64,000 bases of DNA from Branchiostoma floridae (lineage: Eukaryota; Chordata; Leptocardii; Amphioxiformes; Branchiostomatidae): contig NC_049982.1 in the NCBI RefSeq assembly GCF_000003815.2, forward strand, positions 28,082,329 to 28,146,328. The letters run 5' to 3'. The notes beneath the pieces are model-generated. The model was not told the DNA's origin. It worked only from the letters and a program-made list of their open reading frames with translations, and made no database searches. The translations under genes and the position numbers were made by a program. This document shows, piece by piece, positions 1 to 10,476 of this stretch (the first letter of the stretch is position 1; every line of letters begins with the position of its first letter).

Positions 1-879
1 GGTTCAGAAGTTCTGTGTTTCCGACAGAGACATTGGGGAACTAGAAAACAATGGAAGAGAATCAGTAAACACAATCAATGAGTTATTACACAAAGCATAT
101 TAACTGTTACACTTTTTGCCTTAAAGTTTGCTGGCAGTGCTCGAAATACCCACTTGCCCACTTGCAATTGCAACCACATTTTGCTTGGTGCAACTTAACT
201 TCAAACCCAGGTTGCACACTGCACAACCTGAAATTTTGCATTTGGAACATCGCTTTCCCCCCACCTACATGCATAAGCTTTACAGAAGCGAATTGGGAAG
301 ACCATTACTGGAAGAAAAGATAATGGATAAGTAGCTAATTTGAAGAAAGTAATAACTTGGAAGTGGGGCAACCTGAAAAGTTGATGGCAGCCAGGCGCCT
401 GGGCAACAAGGCTGAAAAAAGTATTTCGAGCACTGGCTGGTCATAGTTGACTATTATGGAAACTTTTTTTTTACATCTGATATATGATAATTGTGGATTC
501 TAGTATGATATATATTAAGTAATGGATTTGGTGTGTAACTTGTGGTCAAAAATGTAGGCATTGATAACAATCTTCTAAAAGGTGAATTAACGCATTTAGC
601 CTAGAAACGTAAACGGCACGCATCACAAAACATTCTATTGGATTTTAAGTTAACTATTATTTAATTAAAATATTATCTTAATTTCCAAACAGTTGAATAG
701 ACCTTTAACAGTGAGATTAAAGTTTCAACGAAAATATTGAATGTGTTTCTAAAATGTGTCTTCTACAGGTTCAAGCAGATCTAGCTGTTGTCAGCAGCAA
801 AATTGAACTTGAAAACCAAATGCAGCGTTTTCAGCCTTATGACTACTTTGATCCAAAGCTCAAGCCAAACCCTACATGA
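1..879 (+). CDS. 3' end of an unidentified protein gene (two last exons)
   Basis: Two exons join in frame. The first runs from the window edge to 64 (frame from base 2, ending GRES before donor gtaaac at 65). The second is 769-879, after acceptor ctacag, in phase 0, and ends with TGA at 877-879. The readable C-terminal part is charged and helix-forming (motifs SDRDIGELENN and SSKIELENQMQRF) and ends PYDYFDPKLKPNPT. I do not recognise the family. Support comes from the matching splice phase, an open frame across both exons, and a poly(A) signal 13 bases after the stop. The rest of the gene lies left of the window, so length and function cannot be judged. The E/N/Q-rich stretch could be a short coiled coil, which is inference only. 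Confidence 0.6.
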
Positions 880-891
880 CTGTATATATGC

Positions 892-897
892 AATAAA
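892..897 (+). promoter_or_regulatory. poly(A) signal AATAAA
   Basis: AATAAA lies 13 bases after the TGA of the upstream gene's last exon and is followed by a T/G-rich stretch (TTGACTTGACTTG), as expected for a cleavage and polyadenylation site. It marks the end of that gene. Confidence 0.65.
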
Positions 898-899
898 CT

Positions 900-3280
900 T
901 TGACTTGACTTGTATAAGCATCGAGAAAATTGGGTGTGGTAAAAGAAACTTTAAATCATTACATGGTACACCATGCTTCAAGATAAATCAATCAGTGAAA
1001 GTATGATTCTACATTATAGTTATACACTACTGTAACTGTATTGTTCCTGTATTGTTCCACAATTACTGTGCATTATTCGTATCCAGGGAGGAAAGATTGG
1101 TGTTTGGTGTACAATCATTGGCAATCTTGGTCTATCTATCGTACTTCTAAGTAAACGCATCGTTAAATGACAAAAAAAGTAACAACTAGGAAGACTTTGA
1201 CTTTCTTCAACAGTTACTGTTGATGCCAAAATATGGGCATTTGCTAAATGGTACATAATTGTAAGTTTATTTCAATCAGAAAAAAATCTGTAGATTAGAC
1301 AACGAAGAAATCAAAATGATTTGGTCTCAAGGAAAAGTTGGAGAGGTGACATTTGCTTGCAGTTTTCTTACATTTAACATAATTATTGATTTGTGAGTTG
1401 TCTTGTTCTTATAATCTCATTTACATTAGAGTAACAATTGATAAGAACATGAAATACATATTCACACAATAAGCAGGTTTTTCCTTGGTGCTGACCAACA
1501 TTCACAACATTAAAACAGATTTGTCCTTGGTGCTGACCAACACTCACACATCAATCATTAAAACATGTTTATCCTTAGTGTAATGAAGATGAACTTGGCA
1601 AAATAGCAACTTAGGTATGAACGTTAACATGATAGCTACATGTGTTGAATTTCTCCTCACATTGCCATCGCTAGACACAGATTTTTGTGATCTTTCAGGG
1701 AAATATACCACAAAAAAAAACAATGCATGGGTTTTTGGGACACTTAAGGTAACACATTTTCCAAAATGCATCTTAACCTTTAAGTTGGTAGTGTCTAAAA
1801 TTTTCTCTAAACCCTTTTATTAAGAGCAGCCACTACTGGTAGCTAGCTCTCATGCTAGCCTGTAGTGAATTGTACAATACAGTCTAACATACATATGGGG
1901 TATGGATTTTCATACAAGCCTTGTTGAGGCAAACAGTAGCAGGGTGGCGAAAACAGTTATAGGTAAACAGAGGATAACGTTTGTCGCATTTGAATGAATA
2001 CTTGTTTCCTACAATAAGAAGTCGGTTAATTTGGTTACTAAACAGGTGGGGGAAGGTCATGATGTAAGAGAACCTCTGGACTGCTCAACATCTTATACGC
2101 CAGTCTGGGCAAAATGGGACAAACTGGACCTTTTTGAACACAAGCCTTCTTTAACAATTTCTTGCTATGCCATGGTACCAAAATTTGCATTTTATTACAT
2201 TTCTTCATTGTGCAAATGGCAGGGGAAGAAGATAAAAGTGCAGGAAAATGAAGTATTTTTTCCTGTCACTTGAAAAGCTCCTGCAATTTCACAGCCCACA
2301 GCTTTTGACAATGTTTGAACAAAGGTCAAATCTTTGGACTTTTGGACTTATTGATGGTTGACTCGTTGTTGATTTTAGCCCTCAGGCACGATACAAGCCT
2401 GGGCAGGTTTCGGTGTGTGACGCAAGCTCTTCATAACAACCCCTTCTGAGAAACAGGAAATGACCATTAACTAGTCTACAGTAGGGGACTCATTTTATGA
2501 ATACTGTAATAGTATAATTTTAAAATTAGTCTAGTACCTATGTTGAAAGAATGGCATGGGACACTTCACAATACAAAAGCTGGGTGACTGGAAATGCTGT
2601 AAAATCTTACGTTTCAAACTTAAAACCCACATATTTGTGACGTTTTAATCAAACTCGCCCCATTGATTCATCTATATGACCTCCCCAAACAAAATAATCT
2701 TTAGTTAAGTCTCTAACCTGAAAGGGAAATCTTCAGACGGCACTGTAGTCCTGACATTGCAGACATTGTTTGTCCTGGTCTACATACGCAGGTAAATTAC
2801 ACTAATCAGTTGCATGTACCTTTCACAAGTGTGAGTCAAGCGTTCTGCTTCTACAAAATACTACGTGTCAGTCTGAGTCTACTATGGGCCCATGGTCTCG
2901 CTGTTCTTGTATAGTTTAGAGTTGTTGGGATCTACGTTCGATTGGTTTTTAAGCCTCCAGACACAAGTTTTCTGGCTGCCCATTTTTCTGAAGACTTGGG
3001 TGCCAGCAACCACTGGGCAGTCAGAAATTGTGGCTATATTATCTGCTTGAAGATAACAAATCCTTTGTCTTTATTGCATGCATCATTTGAGCACATCGTG
3101 TAACTTTTCTTTTTATACTTTGATAGGTATTGTAAACTTTGGCATTTCAAGGTTTATTCTGTTATCCCTTATTTGTAATATGCACTGTAGTTGACCATAA
3201 AAAAGTCACTAAGGCTTGCTGTCTTTGCTGTAAGTATCTGTGTACTGGGCTATGCATGCTGTTACAGCTGCTGTTTCATA
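900..3280. other. intergenic stretch, no gene seen
   Basis: AT-rich sequence between the poly(A) signal of the first gene and the first coding exon of the next. I found no exon with a convincing reading frame and splice pair on either strand. A short imperfect direct repeat built on CCTTGGTGCTGACCAACA recurs around 1483, 1525 and 1571 (spacing 42-48 bases). The 5' UTR and promoter of the following gene probably lie near the right end but cannot be placed. Confidence 0.5.
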
Positions 3281-3292
3281 ATCTTTTAAGAC

Positions 3293-6200
3293 ATGCGTTG
3301 GTGTGAGGATTGCAAGTCTGCAAAACATCACAATCATGAATGTGAGACGTGCGTCTTCAATACAGCCGCAGGGCACATGCTGGGTGTCAAGGTAGGTGTA
3401 TTTCAATGTTGTTTCATACAAGTCATAATATGTTTTATGTACTACAGTGGATTCCGCTTAATTGTATCACCAATTTGTCCGAGCATTTTATCCAATTATC
3501 CGGCCTATTCTAGAGACCGAAGTTGCCTGTGTGACCTGAGCTTCAGCGGCGTGGGTTGGGGTGGGGGGGTGTAGTTTGAAAACCAATACGCACACATAAC
3601 ACACACACACTCAGAAGTTATCACAAACGTCTTATTTTTATTTACAATATCCCCGTCGTCCGTCATGCCTTGCGGCAACCTGTGAACAACATGGCGCCCA
3701 AAATGGCGCGCGCACCACGCTATCGGCGAGATTTTCGATGAGTAGAGTAGAGTAGAGTTTCTTCGGCCACGTAGGAACGACCAGTTCCAGTTTAGGCCGC
3801 TCTTTGCTTCTATGTCACAGTCATTTCCAGTTTGTGGGGGTTGTCTAGAGCACGGTAGTCGAAGTAAACTCTGTGTTTCCGCATAAGCCTGTCCAGCCTC
3901 TCCTTAAAGCAATTTGTGTTGGGAGAAACCACTACTGACTCAGGTAGGTTATTCCACCAGGGAATCACCCTAACACAGAAGAAGTGTGCTCTTCTTGCAT
4001 TTTTTGATGTTTTTCTCTTTAACCGTAGACTGTGTCCTCTTGTTCTGGTTTCATTGATCTGCTCAAAAGGGCATTCTAAGTCATAAACTCCATGGACGAA
4101 CTTGTAAGTGTTGATCAAATCCCCCCTAAGACGTCTGTAAACAAGAGTTGGTAAGTCCAGCACTCTTAGTCTCTCCTCGTACGTCATGTTCTTGAGACCA
4201 GGGACACGCTTTGTCGCCCTCTTTTGAACCCGTTCAAGCTCGAAAGCCAATTTCCACGAGTAAGGTGACCACACTGGAGCCCCGTATTCCAGGTGTGGGC
4301 GAATTAGCGATTTATACAGGAGTAGGAATACTTGTTTGTCAACAAATTCAAAGGTTCGCCACATAAGGCCTGCGACTTGATTGGCTTTGTTGGTTATTGC
4401 AGCTACATGACTACTGAAGTTCAGATCCTTATCAACCATAATACCCAGGTCTTTCTCCGACTGTGTAAAGTTCAGTGATGTACTTGCTTCTTTGTCCTTC
4501 ATAGTGTACACAAAGTCAGGATGGCCTTTTCCTAACCTAATAACAGAACATTTCTCTGGGTGAAAATTTAGTTGCCAGTTCGCTGCCCAGCTTTGTAATT
4601 GATGTAGATCATTCTGTATGATGGTACAGTCATTTACCTGTACTACTGGACGGTAAATTTTCGTATCATCCGCAAAAAGCTTTAGCTCACTTTGCACAGT
4701 CTCGGGTAGATCGTTAACAAACAGGGTAAAAAGGACAGGCCCCAATACACTTCCTTGTGGCACGCCACTAGTTACTGCAGCCCATTCAGATCTTGTGCCA
4801 TTAACCTGTACCCTCTGTCTTCTTCCTTGTAAGAAAGATTTTATCCACATCAAAATATTGCCCGTTATTCCATAGCTTTGCACTTTTGCTAGTAATCTTT
4901 GAATAGGCACCGAATCAAAGGCTTTACGAAAATCCAGATACACTGCATCTATTGGAAGACCTTTGTCTAACCATTCTGTCCATTTATCCATACATTCCAG
5001 CATTTGGGTGGTTGTTGACCTACCAGGTATAAATCCATGTTGGTGTACTGTAAAGAGATTATTCTGTTTCATATGTTTCACTATGGCATCCCTGATAAAG
5101 CTTTCGAGTATTTTGCACACTACCGAAGTTAGACTAACAGGGCGGTAATTCCCAGGCGTATTCCTAGAACCTTTCTTATGCAGGCCTGGGGTGAGATTAA
5201 ATCTACCTTCCTTATGGTCGTTATCTTGATGTTATGCCTTCATACATAGATTTATTGGTTACTATTGGACTCATTTTGTGACATTTTAGGTATATTTTCT
5301 CAGTTTTATTCATTGTAACTTGACGTAATTCTATCCAAAAACACGAAGTTTGAGACGGTGGGTTATCCAATTCTGCGATGTCTTAAACAATAGAATGAAT
5401 GGCAAATGGTTTGGGATTTCGTAATTCTATTCAATTACCCGAATTATCCAAAAAAGCGTAATACGAATAATTGGAATCCACTGTACTAACAAGCAATGAA
5501 GTAAACTGAAAAATGCCTGGTCTTGGTCTGGTCTGATGCACTTACAAGTACAGTATTACTTGCTCACCTCCAAGCTCCATTGACATTCGACACATTCTAA
5601 TCAAGCTTATATATAGTACATATATGCCCTTGAGGTCCGGAGCAAAGATCACTCAAATGACAATTGTCCTGTTGAAATAACTCAGAACTGCATTAAATTT
5701 CAAAACATTCTCGGTGTGCACAGGAATTTAATGATATTACGTTAACATTGATTAAACTAGCATGATGGTAGAACTCGGGATGTTCCCAACAGATATTGAG
5801 TTACAGAAAGGGGCTGCTATAAGAAGCTACCTGTCCACAAGAGAATATGTAAAATTAATATTGATTAATGAATTTGGTACAAAATAAAATCTAATAGTCA
5901 GTGTAACATTACTCAGTATGAGACCAATTTTTATGATTTTGCAAAAAAAAAACTATTATATCATGTAAAATAGCCCAACACCAGACATTGTCACAGGTGG
6001 TGGAAATCTAACCTTGAATGTCATAGAAAATGATAGCAGCTATAAAATGCATTCTGGTGAAATCGAAACATGAGACAATTAATGTAAAGAAACAAAAGGA
6101 ATGTCACCAACAATTTGTCTTTTTTTTTATTCTCAATATCTTATTATGGTTGTTAGTTGCTTAAAACAGTGAAGCTCTTATTGTTACATGTCAGCTGGTT

Positions 6201-8720
6201 GAAACGTTTGTCCAAACCGCAGCAAGTACTGCGCTAAAAGAATATGCGAAAAAGGCAGCAGAAGAGGCTGTGAAAGAGAAAATCGAACTCCTGGCAAAAG
6301 AGGCTTTGATACAAGGTATCGTATTTAAATCTTATTTACATTTTACGTATTAATATGTCTGTACTCTGAAGAGCTTTGTAAAGTGATCAGCAATAACTAT
6401 ATAGTACTTAGATTTACTCATTCAACAAAGAAATACCAATTAGCCTTGAGTAGTAGTAACAATAATGCAGAAATGATTTCTCTCCCACAGAGACAAAATC
6501 AATCCAAGGTATCTTACAAAATACAAACTTAGGGTATTCGGTGTCGCCCCATTCATGAGAGGGCCGGGACTGAGGCTGATATGGAATACTCTGCGCTGTA
6601 TTTTATTTCTATCATGCTAACCCAATGAATCTTAAATTTATTGCAAGAAAAAGCAAAAGATGTGACATTAATGCACATTGCGTCAGCAACTTTATTCGTC
6701 AATTTAAACAAAAGAACAAAAATCTGCCAGTTTCGTTCAAGTTGTTCGAATTTTCGACAGCAGTGCACATGAGTTCAAATTGAACCCAGATCATTCCATA
6801 AAATACGAACTGGTCATTACAGCGATAGCGAATGTCGAACATAAATACCAGCCAAATATAATATAAAACAAGATATGTCATGGAATTATGTGAATTTGGT
6901 AGTAATAATGACACTACTTATTGTATACTCATGGACATTAAGAGCTAAATTATTACTGAGAATGACAATGATTGATTGGTGTACTAATTTAAAAATACTA
7001 TGCGATGATATTGTAGATATATCAACCTACTAGTCAATACATACAAAATTTAATAAGGATTTGTTTATTTTGTTTTGATCTTGCAGAGGCCCAGGCTCTG
7101 GCAGCAGCAACTTCACCATTGCAGTGGCTTCCTATTGTAACTGAGTTTGTATCTTATCATCTCTTCAAGCAGGCTGGGGCATCTGAGGAAGACGCGCGCA
7201 AGTATTGTAACAGTAATGTTATGTTATAAATACTGAAAGCCACGTCCAAATTTAGAGAAAAAACATCGTGAACTAAACCAGATTCTGAGCTTACTAATTT
7301 TTTTCGTTTTACTGTCAACCTGCTCAACAAACTTTAAGATGATGTCAGAAAGATAACCACATTACAGTTGGTATAAGCGAGTCTTTTTTTATTTAGGATT
7401 TCTACATAATTGATGGGCCAATTAAAACACTGACAGGGACTCTTTTAGTCTTGAAAGCCTGATTTTCTTAGTTGTTGCCCATGCTATTAGGTAAATTTAG
7501 CACAACATTTTTGCTAAGCAAGCACTCGAATTGAAAAATCAGATTCTGCAATAATTTTGTACCATTGAGGTAATCATGTAACATGGAGTTTAATATGATC
7601 CTGCTGTACAATTGTTGTGCCAACAGCAGTGCTACAATGTACTAAAACATTATGTACATAAAATACATTAAAACACATTTTGACTTAAGGTTTGCAATAC
7701 CCAGTGAGCACAGGAAGGATACCCTACAATAGCCTTGCTTGGTAAGTTTACTAGGGTCAGCGTTCCACTGTAGCACAATTTACTGGATACAAAAGAATCA
7801 TTGATAGCAATAACCTTACTGCAGTGTCTATCATTTTTCTTCCAAGGTATTCCTCTTGGATTGGATTTGGCACTGCCACTGTTGCTGGTTGTTACGTTGG
7901 TGGTTTGCCGGGATTAGCAGTTGGAGTGGCTCCCTGGATCATTGGCCATGCATTTCCCATCCGAGTTGACTACATACTTCCTATCATGTAAGCATGAGTA
8001 TTATAGATTCAAGTATAAAGAGATTTTAGTTCAGGCAATTTTAAATGACAATAAGTTGAAACATTTTGCAAATACAGCATTACTGCCCTCCCCTCTTTTC
8101 CCTTGCAAAATGCTAGATTTGTCATTTGGTAATACCAGGAAACAGGAGCCAAAATAATATTTGATCTGAAAACAGAAAATAAATCCACAATTAACTAATT
8201 CTAAATTCAATTTGATGTATGACAAAAATGTCAGTAGGGTCCTTTGTCAAAGGCACCCCAATACTCCAATATTTGGTTTCAATACCAGGAATATGAGAAG
8301 AAACAACATGTATTTCACTCGACACTCCTATAAAGGTATGGAGTGAAATATAAATTTTAAAACAATCTTTCATGTATATCAATGTACCTGTCTTATGGAG
8401 TATACTATAGGCATAATAAATTTTGCAATCTAATCAATTATGATTGGTCAGTAATTGACTTTATGTATATTGAAATTGTATTTGTTTCTGATGTCAAAAC
8501 AAGTATGCTACAATTACAGCTTACTGCCACCTGAGAATACTTAACTAACTGCAGACACACACTAAGACAAACACACCAACTGATTATAATAGCTTCATTT
8601 TCATGAGTAAAATGACTAGAAACTCAGCTAAGTAAACGTGAAATCAATTTTCCTTTTTCTACATACAGTAAAGACGTCCTCAAGGAGAAGTTTCCATCAG
8701 TTTTTGCAAAAGCAGAGTAA
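3293..8720 (+). CDS. Zn-finger-like / glycine-rich hydrophobic protein, five exons
   Basis: Exons 3293-3391, 6195-6315, 7087-7201, 7847-7987 and 8669-8720 join with consistent phases (0, 1, 2, 2) and GT-AG borders to give 175 residues plus TAA. The N terminus has a Cys/His cluster (WCEDC, then KHHNHECETC) that looks like a small zinc-binding module. Residues ~34-75 are an Ala/Lys/Glu-rich amphipathic helix (KEYAKKAAEEAVKEK). Around residues 115-145 lies a glycine-rich hydrophobic stretch (WIGFGTATVAGCYVGGLPG, then VAPWIIG) able to enter a membrane. The C-terminal tail is charged. The ATG at 3293 is the first in frame, but it sits just after a possible acceptor (TTTTAAG), so an upstream coding exon is not excluded. 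I cannot name the family. A loose similarity to small interferon-inducible glycine-rich membrane proteins is a guess. Intron 1 carries a pogo-like element and a CR1 LINE. Confidence 0.72.
3735..5215 (-). mobile_element. CR1-like non-LTR retrotransposon, 5'-truncated
   Basis: On the - strand this stretch encodes most of a CR1-type reverse transcriptase followed by a short 3' end with tandem GTAGA/AGTAG-type pentamers (3738-3760 on the + strand), typical of CR1 tails. The 5' end breaks off near 5210 just before the block HKKGSRNTPGNYRPVSLTS, so the endonuclease and ORF1 are lost. It is inserted inside the pogo-like element and is therefore the younger of the two. Confidence 0.85.
3810..5207 (-). 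pseudogene. CR1-type reverse transcriptase, truncated ORF2
   Basis: A long uninterrupted - strand frame that can be read from about 5207 to the stop at 3810; the first in-frame ATG is at 5120. Reverse-transcriptase blocks appear in order: NYRPVSLTSVVCKILE, QHGFIPGRSTT, AVYLDFRKAFDSV, SGVPQGSVLGPVLFTLF, the catalytic LFADDTK, and EKDLGIMVDKDL. These are followed by the usual CR1 C-terminal region (LIRPHLEYGAPVWSP, then IPWWNNLPE). The catalytic Asp pair (FADD) and the frame are intact, so this copy is young. It lacks the N-terminal apurinic endonuclease and any start, so it is a dead-on-arrival fragment and not a host gene. Confidence 0.93.
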
Positions 8721-10476
8721 CAAGAGACCATCCAGAGTGACTCTACAGATGCGAGTGACAGCTGCACAGCAATAGTGGTGCTATCTGACCACTTTTGATT
8801 CATAATGTTCACAAACCAAGACAACAGGCAAAAGAGTTTCAGAGAAAGCTGCAAGCTTAACATTGACATTTGTCCAGACCAACATTTAATCATTCCAAAG
8901 TCAAACTTTTTCTGAATGACAATTTGTACAATTTTCAACTACAGTTTGTACTTCTGATACTTTTCTTTTGTTTTGCATTTGACGCTTGAAATGTAGGATT
9001 CCCTATGATTCAGATAACATCTACTGAATCATGTAGATTACACAAACAGAAGCACAAATTGCCTTGCAAATCTCTGCTAGTTGTAGTCATCTTTTGAAAA
9101 TTCATCAATTTTCTGTAAACATTGGATAAACCTACTGAATTCCAGAGAATGAAAATTGACTGATGGTTTTTGCAACTGAACATTGGAACTTCGAGTTTTA
9201 AGCACTACTTTGAAGTACTATGATGTAACAACAACTGTTACAGTTAATAGAAAAGCTTGATTCCTATGGTCTACTCCTTAGTTCTTACATGGCTTTGCAT
9301 GAGTGCATATAGATTTGGTATAGGTTTTAAACTTGACTGTGGTTCTGAATTTATATAATATTGACCAGATACTAACATTTAGCTGTTAGATATGTTTATT
9401 CCCATTAATCTTTTTAAAAAATTAGATACTGTGAGCAGAAAGAACATGAAGAAATGACATAGTTGTAGATGTGCACGTGTATCATACAGTGCTGGTTCAG
9501 TTTATGACACTTTCACATCATTTGAAGAGATGCGAAAATAAACTGCACAGTTTCTTACAACCAATGCACGTGTCTGCCATTGTGCTGTCCTTATTCTGTT
9601 TTATTGTTACAGTTACTGGACCAGCCGGTACAGTATTAACTTTCTTCAGAAATATTTTCCTCCTTTTGTCTTAGACTAGTGCTATGCTGCCAAATGTATT
9701 TATCATTTAGTAATTTTATACACTGTCAGTCAACAAGTAAAAGCTTACCAGTATAAACAAGAAGAACTCAAAGAGTCACTGAAAATGAGTATTTAGCATT
9801 AACAAGTTAGAGACACCATCTGGACAAATAGGGGACAATGTGTTTACTCCATATGACCAATTGTCAAGCTTTGCTCAAACTGATAATATACAACTGCAAG
9901 CTTAAACTTAAGACTAACTACATGTACACTGGCTCTGGGGAAAAGGGCCAGGAGAGTTTGACCCAGGGCTCTAGCTAGCTCGAATTGTTTTTTCCGTCAG
10001 CCAATTCCCATTGTCGTGAAAACCGCGAAAACCACAAAAAACGGACGCTGGCTAGAGCCCTGGTTTGACCACAATTGGGTTTAATTGGGCAGGCACAGTC
10101 AGACAGTCACTGTAGAAAGTTGGTACAGTAAAGAGCAATTCTGAAACTCTGCTCATTTTCTGTACAAAGCAACTTAGCTTTGGCATTAGAATCAGTCAAG
10201 TCACCAATTAATGCACAGTCAAGATATTTCATTATCCTTGCTGTCTATCTGTTCTAAGTGATTTACTAGCCCTTCAAAAATATTAGAAATCACAGTAGAG
10301 AGATAGCTGCAAAAAATGAAACACTGAACACATGGACATTGTCATTTTGTAGTATGATTCTCAACTGCATTGTCTCCAATTCTTATTAGAGAATGAATTT
10401 TACAATTACTTTCAGAGTCTACAGCTTAAGATTAAGATAAGAACAGATTTCTTGAAATCTGAAAAGACAGTCTTAC
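8721..10476. other. 3' UTR and intergenic DNA; no INTS3 exon found
   Basis: This follows the TAA of the + strand gene. A possible AATAAA lies at 9537-9542, which would give a ~0.8 kb 3' UTR. I searched the - strand here for the missing 3' exons of INTS3 (for example the conserved DWETFEQYC region) and saw none. The only recognisable element is a short hAT-type MITE at 9964-10062. Confidence 0.5.
9964..10062. mobile_element. hAT-type MITE, 99 bp, with 8-bp TSD
   Basis: The termini are CAGGGCTCTAGCTAG and its near-perfect inverse GCTAGAGCCCTG. GTTTGACC occurs directly before (9956-9963) and directly after (10063-10070) as an 8-bp target-site duplication. Eight-base duplications with CAGGG ends are characteristic of hAT elements. 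The interior carries TTTTCCGTCAGCCAATTCCC, also present in the longer family member at 17040-17388. Confidence 0.85.

Larger units (their letters stand above)
3445..5483. mobile_element. pogo/Tigger-like DNA transposon remnant
   Basis: Terminal inverted repeats begin CAGTGGATTCC on both sides. The left arm continues GCTTAATTGTATCACC; the right arm, reverse complemented, continues AATTATTCGTATTACG. The element is flanked by TA on each side (3443-3444 and 5484-5485), the target-site duplication typical of Tc1/mariner-pogo elements. No transposase frame is visible. Much of the 2039 bp interior is a later LINE insertion on the - strand. It lies in intron 1 of the 3293-8720 gene. Confidence 0.75.

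Noticed and set aside
8624-8938. - strand frame over the last exon of the 3293-8720 gene, considered as the missing INTS3 3' exon
   Set aside because: No similarity to the INTS3 C-terminal region and it overlaps a supported + strand exon and 3' UTR.
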